This document shows, piece by piece, positions 26,160 through 35,638 of a DNA stretch of 64,000 nt (position 1 is its first letter; each line of letters starts with the position of its first letter). Below the pieces are notes generated by a model, which did not search any database, had not been told where the DNA came from, and worked only from the letters and a program-made list of their open reading frames with translations. The stretch is from Paenibacillus sp. 1_12. GTDB lineage: Bacteria; Bacillota; Bacilli; Paenibacillales; NBRC-103111. The translations under genes and the position numbers were made by a program. The stretch is from NCBI RefSeq assembly GCF_900114475.1, contig NZ_FOTE01000002.1:620001-684000 (forward strand). Reading direction: 5' to 3'.

Positions 26160-27059
26160 CTACTTGTTATTCAAATGTGTCCGGTAAAAAGCGCGACGAA
26201 ACTCCGTGGGCGTCATCTGCTGATGCTTGCGAAATACTTTCATAAAATATTTCTCATCATCAAATCCTAACCGCTGAGCAATTTCTTTAATGGTAAGATC
26301 AGTCCGACCCAGCTCGTCCTTCGCACGGTCAACCTTAACCTTTTGAATATATTCCTGCATGTTCATGCCCATTTCCTTTTTAAACAAACGAGACAAGTAA
26401 TCCGGATTGTAATTGAACTCGCGTGCGGCATCATCAACCGATATGGGTTCGACTGCATGAATCCGAATCCACTCCAGCACATTCATCATCCGTTGATGCT
26501 TCGACGTCATTTCCCCTTGAGGGCTCGCATAAGCAGCCATCGACTGCTGTGACAGCTCAATTAATAAAGAAGTCAGCATGTAGTCGGCTCCCTGCCGGGT
26601 GTAATAGCGAGATTCCACAATGTGCAGCAGCTGACGGAACAAAATGCCTGCTTTATCCACCTCATGGGGTTTAAAAAATGCCGGCAGCAGCACGAATGGC
26701 ATGGCTCCATCCAGATAAGGATTATGCTTGTAACGTGCAAGTTCTGCCTCCGCTTGCTTCTCATCCATGAACTCCATGTTCTGTTCGGAACATTGAAAAT
26801 GAAGCCAGTAAAAAGAAACCTGCGGGTCCGAATATGCATAACCCCAGTGGGTCTGCTCTGGCAAAAGCAGCAAGACACTGCCTGGGGTTACCTCAAACTT
26901 GTCATCTTCCTGCTGAATATAAGCGGTATCGCGCAGTCCCAGAATGATTTCAAAACTGTTCATGGAACGCTTTCCGTGAATCCACGGATAACCGGCAGTG
27001 AAATGTCCGGCAGATATGAATTCTATCGGCTTTTCGATCGCTGCTTTCCAATAATACAT
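26160..27059 (-). CDS. AraC-family transcriptional regulator
   Basis: 299 residues. N-terminal cupin effector domain (FTAGYPWIHGKRSMNSFEII, VTPGSVLLLLPEQTHWGY) and C-terminal AraC domain (FNYNPDYLSRLFKKEMGMN, LGFDDEKYFMKVFRKHQQMTP). The gap to the hydroxyacid dehydrogenase upstream is 42 bases with no terminator, so the two may be one transcript. SD AGGTGG is 12 bases from the ATG, a long spacing suggesting weak translation. No sugar importer is adjacent, so its targets are unknown. Confidence 0.92.
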   Translation of the reverse strand: MYYWKAAIEKPIEFISAGHFTAGYPWIHGKRSMNSFEIILGLRDTAYIQQEDDKFEVTPGSVLLLLPEQTHWGYAYSDPQVSFYWLHFQCSEQNMEFMDEKQAEAELARYKHNPYLDGAMPFVLLPAFFKPHEVDKAGILFRQLLHIVESRYYTRQGADYMLTSLLIELSQQSMAAYASPQGEMTSKHQRMMNVLEWIRIHAVEPISVDDAAREFNYNPDYLSRLFKKEMGMNMQEYIQKVKVDRAKDELGRTDLTIKEIAQRLGFDDEKYFMKVFRKHQQMTPTEFRRAFYRTHLNNK

Positions 27060-27101
27060 AGTCGGTTTTTTCCACCTATCCAGAAAACTTATCTGATATC
27101 A

Positions 27102-27995
27102 CTACACTTGCTTGCTCCCGCTTTTGCCCCAGTCTTCATAGCATTTGACAATTGCACTCATATCTTCATCGCCATATCCGTCATTGCAAGCCATTTGAAA
27201 GAGTTCCTTGACAGCTGATAAAGCAGGAACTGGAAGATCAAACGATTCCGCCAATCCGCGGGCGAGCTTCAAATCCTTCAGCATCAATCTTGTCATAAAT
27301 TGCGGTGAGAAGTCGCCGCTAAGTATTTTGGGTCCTTTCATCTCAGCCATGCCACTACGTGCTCCACCACCCGCTACAACCTCAAGAAACAAAGACGGAT
27401 CAATGCCAGCTTGGCGAACGAGCGATATACTTTCAGAAAGTCCTGCCAGTGTAATGGCAACAAGTGCGTTATTGGCAAGTTTGGTTTGCGAGCCTGTCCC
27501 CTGTGCTCCCATATGGACCGCTTTTTTCCCCATAGCTGTGAATAGAGGCAGACAGCTCTCGAATAGCTGTTTATCCCCTCCAACGATAAATGTCAACTGC
27601 GCTTCTTTAGCTTGAGGCTCGCTGCCCGTAACCGGTGCATCCAGCATCTGTGCGCCAATTTCTGATAAGTGGGCAGCCAACTGTAAGCTGGTTTCTGGAG
27701 AAATCGTGCTGCAATCGATAAAGGTCCGAGCACCAGGCTGCTGCTGGAGCGCCGGAACAATCCCGCCTTCACCCAAATAAACTTCTTTTACTGCACGGTC
27801 ATCTGAGATCATCGTGATCACGATGTCCGCTCCTAGGGCCGCTTCACCTGGGGAGTCGACAACGCGGACAGATGGACCGAGACCTTCTGTTTTTCGCCGA
27901 TCTCTATTGTAAACGCTTAATTTATATCCGGCCTTTAATAAATTTACTGCCATGTGCCGCCCCATCGTTCCCAAACCTACAAATGCTATGTCCAC
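27102..27995 (-). CDS. 3-hydroxyisobutyrate dehydrogenase-family NAD(P) oxidoreductase
   Basis: 297 residues from the GTG at 27995, with GGGAGG 7 bases upstream. Rossmann GLGTMG at 7-12; substrate-binding DAPVTGS at 119-125; catalytic Lys K172 in TKLANNALVA. Family members oxidise beta-hydroxyacids such as 3-hydroxyisobutyrate, tartronate semialdehyde reductase substrates or 2-hydroxymethylglutarate. In a sugar-acid context a tartronate-semialdehyde or glyoxylate reductase role is possible, but no partner gene (hyi, gcl or garK type) is adjacent, so I leave the substrate open. Confidence 0.9.
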   Translation of the reverse strand: MDIAFVGLGTMGRHMAVNLLKAGYKLSVYNRDRRKTEGLGPSVRVVDSPGEAALGADIVITMISDDRAVKEVYLGEGGIVPALQQQPGARTFIDCSTISPETSLQLAAHLSEIGAQMLDAPVTGSEPQAKEAQLTFIVGGDKQLFESCLPLFTAMGKKAVHMGAQGTGSQTKLANNALVAITLAGLSESISLVRQAGIDPSLFLEVVAGGGARSGMAEMKGPKILSGDFSPQFMTRLMLKDLKLARGLAESFDLPVPALSAVKELFQMACNDGYGDEDMSAIVKCYEDWGKSGSKQV

Positions 27996-28033
27996 TTGAT
28001 TGCCTCCCTGAATGCTAGTATGATTACCCATTT

Positions 28034-28061
28034 ATTATAACGCAAACTTACCGCATCGCAA
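28034..28061 (-). promoter_or_regulatory. Predicted promoter of the hydroxyacid dehydrogenase gene
   Basis: On the minus strand TTGCGA (28056-28061), a 16-base spacer and perfect TATAAT (28034-28039), 38 bases before the GTG start. It has the form of a vegetative sigma-A promoter. Confidence 0.6.
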
Positions 28062-28154
28062 AAACATAATTACGGAGTGGCTATACGACTCTGAAGGAAT
28101 GGAGCCAAATCATGAGAATTAGTTATCCAATATAGATAAATTCAACATTAATAA

Positions 28155-28173
28155 GCCTGCCAATAAGGCAGGC
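28155..28173 (-). terminator. Hairpin terminator after the SleL-like gene
   Basis: Perfect GCCTGCC / GGCAGGC stem with a 5-base loop, about 60 bases downstream of the SleL-like stop. The U-tract is weak on both strands. Confidence 0.5.
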
Positions 28174-28232
28174 CAACTTTTAGGTAATATTCATAACTTC
28201 AGCGAATTGAAGCAGATCAGACGTGGGTACCG

Positions 28233-29516
28233 TTATTTTTTAATAACATTAAAGTTATCCTCAATGAGCAGCCAGTTCTGAGGAAAGCTTAATCCGAGCT
28301 TCCAATAGCTGATGCCTCGAAGGTTTAATTCTTTTAATAAATCAAATTTGGCTTGAATGGATCTTGCATCCTCAAACCATACGATGTGGGTTTTACCATT
28401 ATCGTCCCAATATGTGAAATGCGGAGCCTGCGCAGCATAATCGTACTGAATGGCAGCTTGCCGCTCACGAGCCAAATCGATAGCTTCCTGCGGACTTAAA
28501 GCCCTTGCATATGCTCCACCGGCCACAAAAGGCAAGGTCCAGTCATATCCGTAGAGGTTTTGTCCCATCATGATCTTGGAAGCAGGTATTTCCGTTAGCG
28601 CATATTCCAATACTTGCCGTACTGGACCGATCGGGGATACGGCCATGGCTGGACCACCGCTGTATCCCCATTCGTAGGTCATAATGATAACAAAGTCGGC
28701 AATTTCTCCATGCGCCTTGTAATCATGGGCCGTGTACCATGCGCCAGTTTGCGCTGCGCTGGTTTTGGGCACAAGTGCCGTCGACATCAAGAACCCCTGT
28801 TGATGAATGATGTCCGCTGCTTTACGCAAGAAACGATTATAGGCCTCTCTATCCTGGGGTCGCAAATGCTCCATATCAAAATGAATATCTTTGAAATCAA
28901 GTCGCTTGGCCGTCTGGATAATCTCTTTCATTAAGGTATCCTGCAGCTGCTCGTCATTTAACAAGGCGGCTCCAAGCTCTGCACTGAATTGTTGTTCCAA
29001 ATTGGTTACAACCATCATAAGGGTCACGTTGTTATTTCCAGCTACCGTCTGGAGACCACCCAGAGGAGGAGCTTTCAAAGTGCCATCGCGTTGGATGCGA
29101 AAGCTAAAGGGTGCAAGGTAGGTGAGATGAGGCGCTGCTTCCTGGGCTGCATGGATCAGTGGGGGTGCAACGGTTTCACCGCGGGGCTCGATGTAAGCAT
29201 TGACCTCGATATTCTTGCGCGGCCTTGGTGGAATATATAACCTCAGGCCGACGTTTAGTGGCTGGTTTAAAGTTAATCCATTTACCGATGCCAGCTCCTG
29301 CGGGGATACCCTGAATTTATGAGCAATGGTATACAGGCTATCGCCACTCTCTACCCAATAATATTGACCTTGAATCGGGATCACTAATGCCTGTCCCACC
29401 ACCAACGATTTAGCCGGTGAAAGCTCATTTGCAGCCGCAATGCTTTGAATACTCACACCATAAGCCTCTGAAAGCTGATAGAGCGTCTGGCCTGGCCTCA
29501 CCACCTGGATCTGCAT
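28233..29516 (-). CDS. SleL/YaaH-like spore cortex-lytic N-acetylglucosaminidase (LysM-LysM-GH18)
   Basis: 427 residues from the ATG at 29516, with AAGGGGGGA 4 bases upstream. Two LysM repeats (about 2-47 and 52-96, e.g. VRPGQTLYQLSEAYGVSIQ and VESGDSLYTIAHKFRVS) bind peptidoglycan. The GH18 barrel carries the signature DIHFDMEHL with catalytic E216 preceded by D214. Proteins with this layout are coat-associated spore enzymes that cut muramic-lactam cortex during germination and, as here, lack a signal peptide. Unrelated to the sugar genes around it; it indicates that the host forms endospores. I could not identify a convincing sigma-E, -G or -K promoter upstream. Confidence 0.92.
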   Translation of the reverse strand: MQIQVVRPGQTLYQLSEAYGVSIQSIAAANELSPAKSLVVGQALVIPIQGQYYWVESGDSLYTIAHKFRVSPQELASVNGLTLNQPLNVGLRLYIPPRPRKNIEVNAYIEPRGETVAPPLIHAAQEAAPHLTYLAPFSFRIQRDGTLKAPPLGGLQTVAGNNNVTLMMVVTNLEQQFSAELGAALLNDEQLQDTLMKEIIQTAKRLDFKDIHFDMEHLRPQDREAYNRFLRKAADIIHQQGFLMSTALVPKTSAAQTGAWYTAHDYKAHGEIADFVIIMTYEWGYSGGPAMAVSPIGPVRQVLEYALTEIPASKIMMGQNLYGYDWTLPFVAGGAYARALSPQEAIDLARERQAAIQYDYAAQAPHFTYWDDNGKTHIVWFEDARSIQAKFDLLKELNLRGISYWKLGLSFPQNWLLIEDNFNVIKK

Positions 29517-29617
29517 GACGTCCCCCCTTAAACCTTCCTTATTAAACGTATATTCAACTTCATCCAATAATTGTTCGTTTATAAAAAAAATATTTGGTCC
29601 ATGATCTGAACACAGCC

Positions 29618-30763
29618 TTATGAAGTTCTCTCTATAAGTTCAGCTACCGGTACCAAAGCAAAATCGAGGCCGCCCCTGACGGTGGTCGTATAGGCAATAT
29701 ATTCGTCATCTAATATAAATTGTGGGTGCGGGTGGGCATGAAAGAACGCACGTTTGGTCACCTCAGGCGGTGCAGGCATGCTGCTGGCTATAGCGACCTC
29801 CTTCTTTGTTACCGTATTGAAGAAAGATACAAGGACTGGTCTCTGGTCCCATTGATAGGTGCCGATATCTCCGACAAGATATTTGTCATCTGTAGATGCG
29901 TGTGAGTGGCACGTACCATTCGGCCAAATATTTGTATGTTCCCCGGTTGCCAGATTGTAGTATTCCGTACCATGATCATAGTCCACAAACCAAATGCCTT
30001 TGCCGTCCTTAGCCCACCATTCATGGCTGTGTCTGTGCATATTTTTGCCTGAGTCATCCGCAAATAACGGCTGTGCTTTCTCACCTTTGCGGATAAGCCA
30101 TATCCGGTTCACATAATCGAAATGTTCGCCCGTTTTAATATCGTCCCAATGATCTTGACAGAGCATCATAACAGCAGGATCGACAGGACTGAATTGGGCA
30201 TGTTTGAAGCAAATAGGAAAAGATTTCCATATATCCAATTTGCCAGTTGCGATCTCCATGGCGCATAAATGCCAAGTGTCCCCCGCAATCAAATCGAGGT
30301 TGAGGTATTTGCCATCAGCAGAGCGTGTGAGATGTGTCGTAATTCTGCGGATGCTGCTGCCAAATATAGATTTTGGAAAAAAGCCTAGCAATTGCGGTTT
30401 ATCTTCCGCTTCAGGACCTCTCCTATAAATGTTTGAATCCACAGCCCAATATACCTCGCCCGTAACCGGATCGATCCAAGGGGCTTCTGATATAAAACGT
30501 GTCTCCGGGTAAATTCGAACTTCCTGTGTGGACATATCCACGATCCCCATACACTGGCCGGGTGAGGGAGGATACGCTGCATAAAACCAAACATAACGGC
30601 CATCTGACGTTACATTGTTATTAGTAAAATAGAACGCTTGCTGGAATGGTGCACTGCGTTCATTAAGAATGTAGCTGGTTACACCCGACTCCGGGTCGAC
30701 CCAAGGAACAAAAAGCTTCGACTGCTCCGGTTTACAAAACGAATTACTCAAATCGAGCACCAT
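29618..30763 (-). CDS. PL22-like oligogalacturonate lyase (beta-propeller)
   Basis: 381 residues, no signal peptide, with repeated propeller blades (SADGKYLNLDLIAG, STDDKYLVGD). His clusters placed as in family PL22 oligogalacturonate lyases: HRHSHEWW (243-250), HSH (286-288) and HAHPHPQF (342-349), candidates for the Mn-binding site and catalytic base. These enzymes split short galacturonides in the cytoplasm by beta-elimination. Last gene of the first pectin-type module, 28 bases after the YesS-like regulator. The SD before the ATG is weak. Sequence similarity to the second PL22-like protein (42564-43718) is only evident in the motif regions, so the two probably have different substrates. 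Confidence 0.8.
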   Translation of the reverse strand: MVLDLSNSFCKPEQSKLFVPWVDPESGVTSYILNERSAPFQQAFYFTNNNVTSDGRYVWFYAAYPPSPGQCMGIVDMSTQEVRIYPETRFISEAPWIDPVTGEVYWAVDSNIYRRGPEAEDKPQLLGFFPKSIFGSSIRRITTHLTRSADGKYLNLDLIAGDTWHLCAMEIATGKLDIWKSFPICFKHAQFSPVDPAVMMLCQDHWDDIKTGEHFDYVNRIWLIRKGEKAQPLFADDSGKNMHRHSHEWWAKDGKGIWFVDYDHGTEYYNLATGEHTNIWPNGTCHSHASTDDKYLVGDIGTYQWDQRPVLVSFFNTVTKKEVAIASSMPAPPEVTKRAFFHAHPHPQFILDDEYIAYTTTVRGGLDFALVPVAELIERTS

Positions 30764-30791
30764 CCTTATCGTTTTTTACTTTAGTCTGTAA

Positions 30792-33074
30792 TTATCGTTG
30801 AGGGATCTTTTTACTCTCTTCCCGGTATTGACCAGGTGTCATTTCTTCAAATTTTCGAAAAGAGCGGATAAAGTTCTGAGCATTGGTATATCTAAGCTTC
30901 TCTGCAATCTCACTAATTTTCCATTCGGTATCTCTTAGCCAGGTTTTGGCGATTCCCATCCGATATTGAAATAAATAGTCACTGAAATTGCTCCCGGTCT
31001 CTTTACGGAATACTTTCTTAATATAATCGGGGTGATAGTTCAGACGATCCGCGCACGATTCCAGCGAAATATCCTTATCAAAGTCATGATGAATCAACAA
31101 CAGCATTTGATTTGATATTTTTTTATAATGAAATCTGGTTCGTTCTTCAATAAAATGCATCGTTGGCATTACGATGGTATTACGTGCCCAGGATGCTACT
31201 TCATGTGACGTCTTTAACACGAAGGTATCTTCAAATAAGGTCCTCTGAGCTATATATAAAGTTTCATACAACTCCGAGGATTCATCTACTTCCTTCATAA
31301 AATCGATAATAAGTCGTACCATGAACATCTGGACTTCACGGTGTGACAGTTTTTCGTTCATTAATTCCGTCATCAGCTGATGGAAATATTCCTTGACAAG
31401 CGAAGCATCTGATAACTTAACAGCATCCATCAATTTTTTCACCGTTTCTTCTGGAAAGCGTACTTGGTTCAATCGACTTGGCTGCACCTGCTCAATAAAT
31501 AGAATAGACGCTTCCCCAAAAGTGATGCGGTACTTTAAAGCCTCCTCCGCTTCCTCTAGTGCCTTCGGGATATTCTGGAAGGAATCATAAGTTCGACTGA
31601 TCCCAATACTGACTTTCAGTGAAAGATACTGAAGGATATGATGTTGGATTTCCTCCGCCAGCTCGACCAACACTTTTTTCATTTTTTCTTCATTGGAAGC
31701 ATCGATACCAATTATTGTCACTTGAGATGAGTTGTAAAGTATAGGTTTCAAACCATATTCTTGTGGCACTAGCTCGGTTACGATATTATTAATGGCAAAC
31801 ATCAACAAATCCAAATCTGATTCACGAAAGCGTGTATCTTCAATTGAATCCGTTTGCAGAGATAATACGGCGAACCGCTCCCACCGAGGGTACCCTAACC
31901 ACGAAAGTTTTTGCTCCAGCGAAGCGGCATTCATATCTCCCTGCAGCAATTTAAAAACAAACAGTTCCTGCAATTGTGGAAGCTGCCCCTTTAATTCATT
32001 CTTCATTTGTGTTTGACTATTCGTTAATTTGCCGAAGCGGTCGATCATTTCTTCGAACTCATCACGAGTGCCGTGACGGGGGTCTGTATGAGATGCAACG
32101 GACTGGTATAGCCTTCGTATCGGAGAATACATCGTCTGGGAGCCTTGCAACGACAATAAGAACGTTGTAAAGCTGATCACCAGTGTAGCTATCAAGGTAA
32201 ACCATCCGATATCATTAGAATCCTTAGTAATCTCATTGATCGCTATGTCCGATACATAAAGCCATCCATTGTATGTCGATTTACGCAGAATGATCATATG
32301 TTTATTCTGATTGTTAGTTAAGGTAAACGTACCTTCAAGTATATCTCCTGCCTGTTCAATAGGACTGATATCCACAAGATCGGAAAGCTTTTTGCCCAAC
32401 ATCTGAGCATCTTGATGTGCCAGTATCGTATAATCCGTATCTAATATCATTACGTTTCCAAGATCGGTTCCGCCCGAGATAAGACGGCTGAATTCGTAGG
32501 CAGGAATGCGAACAACCATCATTCCGATTGCAGGAGTTAAATTAATAGGCAGCTTCTTAACTAGACTGACATCATAAGCCGTTTGTAAGGGATCGTTTTT
32601 TTGTTTCAGCCACTCGGAACCAGGCACCATTCTCTTGTAGGTTGAAAGTAAATCGGAATTCATCATTTCATTTAACTCATATAATCCATTGTTTTTGATC
32701 AGCCAATTTTGATTAAAATTCATTAACTGGATATCTTGAACACCCAGATCCGGCTGCTGCAATTGATTCATGCTTTGTTGAAGGGCTTGAAACAAATCGA
32801 TGCGAAATCCTTCTCTTGGCTGACTTAATGATTCAAAAACATGATTGGATGTGATAAAGGTGCTCATTGCCCGATCAACCGATATCAAAATATATTCGAC
32901 TTTTAGCTGGCTTTGCTTCAAAACTTGCATACTGCTTTCATTCACTTTCTTTTGAATCGCAGTAGAGGACTTCCAGTAGGAGGATATGCCCAGGACAATC
33001 ACAGGAATGGTTCCCAGAAGGATGCTGTACAGCAATAGCCGCTTCCAATATGAGGTTGGTGCTTTGATCGCCAT
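30792..33074 (-). CDS. Membrane-anchored AraC-family regulator, YesS/YtdP type
   Basis: 760 residues from the ATG at 33074, with AAGGGAG 9 bases upstream. Membrane segments at about 12-31 and 289-309 enclose a Cache-like extracellular domain. After these comes a cytoplasmic stretch with a degenerate GGDEF-like block (KVSIGISRTYDSFQNIP), and then the AraC domain at about 640-755 (LNYHPDYIKKVFRKETGSN, LRYTNAQNFIRSFRKFEEMTP). There is no kinase or receiver domain, so it joins sensor and DNA-binding output in one protein. Homologous in layout to B. subtilis YesS, which sits in a rhamnogalacturonan operon. Likely activates its own operon; the spacing to its neighbours is 28-34 bases. Confidence 0.92.
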   Translation of the reverse strand: MAIKAPTSYWKRLLLYSILLGTIPVIVLGISSYWKSSTAIQKKVNESSMQVLKQSQLKVEYILISVDRAMSTFITSNHVFESLSQPREGFRIDLFQALQQSMNQLQQPDLGVQDIQLMNFNQNWLIKNNGLYELNEMMNSDLLSTYKRMVPGSEWLKQKNDPLQTAYDVSLVKKLPINLTPAIGMMVVRIPAYEFSRLISGGTDLGNVMILDTDYTILAHQDAQMLGKKLSDLVDISPIEQAGDILEGTFTLTNNQNKHMIILRKSTYNGWLYVSDIAINEITKDSNDIGWFTLIATLVISFTTFLLSLQGSQTMYSPIRRLYQSVASHTDPRHGTRDEFEEMIDRFGKLTNSQTQMKNELKGQLPQLQELFVFKLLQGDMNAASLEQKLSWLGYPRWERFAVLSLQTDSIEDTRFRESDLDLLMFAINNIVTELVPQEYGLKPILYNSSQVTIIGIDASNEEKMKKVLVELAEEIQHHILQYLSLKVSIGISRTYDSFQNIPKALEEAEEALKYRITFGEASILFIEQVQPSRLNQVRFPEETVKKLMDAVKLSDASLVKEYFHQLMTELMNEKLSHREVQMFMVRLIIDFMKEVDESSELYETLYIAQRTLFEDTFVLKTSHEVASWARNTIVMPTMHFIEERTRFHYKKISNQMLLLIHHDFDKDISLESCADRLNYHPDYIKKVFRKETGSNFSDYLFQYRMGIAKTWLRDTEWKISEIAEKLRYTNAQNFIRSFRKFEEMTPGQYREESKKIPQR

Positions 33075-33108
33075 GAGCATATTCTCCCTTCTCATAGATG
33101 ACAGGATA

Positions 33109-34662
33109 TCATTTTTTTGTTTTATCGTAAGCCGCACTCATCTCTTCGATGACTTTATTGCCGCCTTCATTGCGCCACTGTTCAATCGCTTTCATCCAAC
33201 CGCTCTCATCGAGCTGTCCCATAATAAATTTGGTTCGTGCATCCGATATTATTTTGTCCAGACTTTGTCCCTTTTGCGAGTTTGTTTCGGATATCAAGGC
33301 TTCTGCAGGATTGGCTACTACGATCTTACTGCCCTCATCCACCAACTGCAAGTACTTAATGCTAAGTGGGGAATCCTTATCTGTCATCACAGGATCCGTT
33401 TCTTTGATATAAGAAATATCGTAAGCAAATACGTCAGCTTTCAAGTTGTTCCATGCCGTTGAATCAATGAGCCGTTTGGCCTTGCCATTTTCCAAGTCCC
33501 AATGCTTGCCTTTAATTCCGTAGAAAGCAAGGTCCGTTCCTTCCTGAGAAGCCAATTTATCGAAAGCGGCGAGTATTTGTTTCAATTCGGCCTCCGTTTT
33601 TACGGTGCTCTTAGGAAACATATAGGCTCCATAGTACCCGGGGTCCGAATTTATACGCTCCCCTTTAGGACCGCTAATACGATTTTGAATATCGAGCACA
33701 GCACTAGGCGTTAATTTATAAAGATCCGCATGCTTATTCTGGGAATCGCCAATGTTGCCGATATACATGCCTGCTTTACCTTTGTTTATATTTTCGAACA
33801 TCTGATTGTTATTCGCTACCCCGAAATCCTGATTGATCAGCTTTTCATCAAATAATTTTTTATAAAATTTCATAGTCTCGAAGTATTCCTTCGTTAAAAA
33901 GTCAGGTGAAAGCTTATTATCCTTCACCTCCCACTTGTTGGGCGCCCCATGCCAAGAGGACATAGTGAGAAAGCTTAAGTCTGAATTGAGAAACAAACCG
34001 ATGGTATCGTTCTTACCGTTCTTATCCGGATCGCCCTGCGTAAATGCTTTAAGGGTATTGTACAATTCGTCAAGGGATTTGGGAACTTGCAACCCGAGAT
34101 TATCCAGCCAATCTTTGCGGAAGACGATTCCTCCCCTTGTCAAAGGCCGGCTGCGGTATAAGCCGTACGTTTTGCCATCAATCGAGCTGTTACTCAGTGC
34201 AATTGGATTCGCTTTATTCAAATTCGGATAATCTTTCAGCAATGGACCGATCTCCCAAAAGGCTCCCGAATGCACTGAATTTACAATAATAGGCGCCTTC
34301 ATATCAAGAGCCAGCAATGCTTTAGGCATATTATTGGCAGCAATCGTCGTATTTAACTTGTCATTGTACGCGGCCGATGGCACCCATATTGTGTTGAACT
34401 TAACATTCATCAACCTCTGATATTCGACAATCAACTCATTATCTGGCTTTGGAGGCTCAGCTCCGAAATATACGGTAAGTACACTTAGATCTAGTGGACC
34501 TTTAGCAGCTGCTGTTGGATTCGACTTCTGATCCGTTGGAGCTGCAGATTGAGGAGTTCCGGCACTGCAGCCTGCAAGCAAGCCTACACCCATTACGGCT
34601 ATACATCCTGAAGCGATAGAGCGTTTCCATAACTTACTTGTGGTGTTTGCCCCTAATTTCAT
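33109..34662 (-). CDS. Sugar-binding lipoprotein of ABC importer, LplA type
   Basis: 517 residues; lipobox LLAGC with C32; the ATG is preceded by GGGAGG. The mature part shares blocks with the lipoprotein of the second module at 43970, such as FWEIGPLLKDYPNLNKANPI, YGLYRSRPL and RKDWLDNLGL, so the two are paralogues. It is the third gene of its operon, after both permease genes (66-base gap), which is the reverse of the usual order. Probably binds an oligogalacturonide or rhamnogalacturonide, inferred from the PL22-like neighbour. Confidence 0.93.
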   Translation of the reverse strand: MKLGANTTSKLWKRSIASGCIAVMGVGLLAGCSAGTPQSAAPTDQKSNPTAAAKGPLDLSVLTVYFGAEPPKPDNELIVEYQRLMNVKFNTIWVPSAAYNDKLNTTIAANNMPKALLALDMKAPIIVNSVHSGAFWEIGPLLKDYPNLNKANPIALSNSSIDGKTYGLYRSRPLTRGGIVFRKDWLDNLGLQVPKSLDELYNTLKAFTQGDPDKNGKNDTIGLFLNSDLSFLTMSSWHGAPNKWEVKDNKLSPDFLTKEYFETMKFYKKLFDEKLINQDFGVANNNQMFENINKGKAGMYIGNIGDSQNKHADLYKLTPSAVLDIQNRISGPKGERINSDPGYYGAYMFPKSTVKTEAELKQILAAFDKLASQEGTDLAFYGIKGKHWDLENGKAKRLIDSTAWNNLKADVFAYDISYIKETDPVMTDKDSPLSIKYLQLVDEGSKIVVANPAEALISETNSQKGQSLDKIISDARTKFIMGQLDESGWMKAIEQWRNEGGNKVIEEMSAAYDKTKK

Positions 34663-34728
34663 TCGATTAACCTCCCAATGATTATCATCATTTTACTATA
34701 TCAAAAAGTCAATTTTCAGCAAAGACAA

Positions 34729-35610
34729 TCAACCTTTAACCGAACCCAATAAAACCCCTTTGGCAAAATGCTTTTGCAGAAACGGATAGACGATTAGAAT
34801 CGGAACCGTGGCAACGACAATCACAGCCATTTTGATCGTTTGCACAGGGGGAAGAACAAAGTTAGGATCTATATTGGCAGCATCGCCGATTCCCCCCTGA
34901 GCCATAATGACGATTTGACGAAGCAGAACTTGTATCGGCCATTTACTGGAGTCGTTCATATAAATGAGCGCCTGAAAGTAGCTGTTCCAGTGACCGACCG
35001 CGTAAAATAACGAAAATGTTGCCAGCGCAGGAGTGGACAGCGGCAGAACGATCCGAAAAAAAATGCCAACATCGCTGCAGCCGTCAATTTTGGCAGACTC
35101 CTCCAAACCCTCCGGCAGCTGCTGAAAAAAGTTTTTGAGAATGATTAGATTGAACGCGCTAATGAGTCCGGGTATGATAAGGGCCCAAATCGTATCCAGC
35201 ATATAGAATTGCTTCACGACCAAAAACGTTGGAATTAATCCGCCGTTAAACAATATCGTAAATACAATCATCAGCATGAAAGCGCGTCTGCCAAATAGTG
35301 TCTGCTTGGCGAGTGGATAAGCCATAAGTGAAGTGAAGAACAGGTTCATAAGTGTACCCAGAATGGTTAAATAGACAGTGAATAAGAGACTGTGAACCAG
35401 CGTACCGGTTGAGAAAATATAGCGGTATGCTTCCCATGAGAATACAGTAGGAAATAAGACCACCCCTCTCCTGGTTAGTTCTTCTGATGTCGTAATCGAG
35501 CCAGCTACGATATAAATAAACGGCAGGACCGTTATTAACGAAAATACGGTGAGCAGCGTATAATTGATACCGTCAAACACACGGCTGCCCAAGCTTTTAT
35601 CCTGTACCAT
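34729..35610 (-). CDS. ABC sugar importer permease, LplC/YtcP type
   Basis: 293 residues with six membrane segments; EAA-loop EESAKIDGCSDVGIFFRIVL; C-terminal HFAKGVLLGSVKG. ATG 35610 has GGAGG 8 bases upstream. Close relative of the permease at 38219-39100 in the second module (both share the PNFV-PP-Q-IKMAVI block). Partner of the LplB-type permease 28 bases upstream. Confidence 0.93.
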   Translation of the reverse strand: MVQDKSLGSRVFDGINYTLLTVFSLITVLPFIYIVAGSITTSEELTRRGVVLFPTVFSWEAYRYIFSTGTLVHSLLFTVYLTILGTLMNLFFTSLMAYPLAKQTLFGRRAFMLMIVFTILFNGGLIPTFLVVKQFYMLDTIWALIIPGLISAFNLIILKNFFQQLPEGLEESAKIDGCSDVGIFFRIVLPLSTPALATFSLFYAVGHWNSYFQALIYMNDSSKWPIQVLLRQIVIMAQGGIGDAANIDPNFVLPPVQTIKMAVIVVATVPILIVYPFLQKHFAKGVLLGSVKG

Positions 35611-35638
35611 ACAAATCGCCTCCTCATATGATGTCTTG

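Noticed and set aside
26622-27218. Open frame of 198 codons on the + strand
   Set aside because: Antisense to an AraC gene and the end of the dehydrogenase gene, both of which have clear family motifs; no SD.
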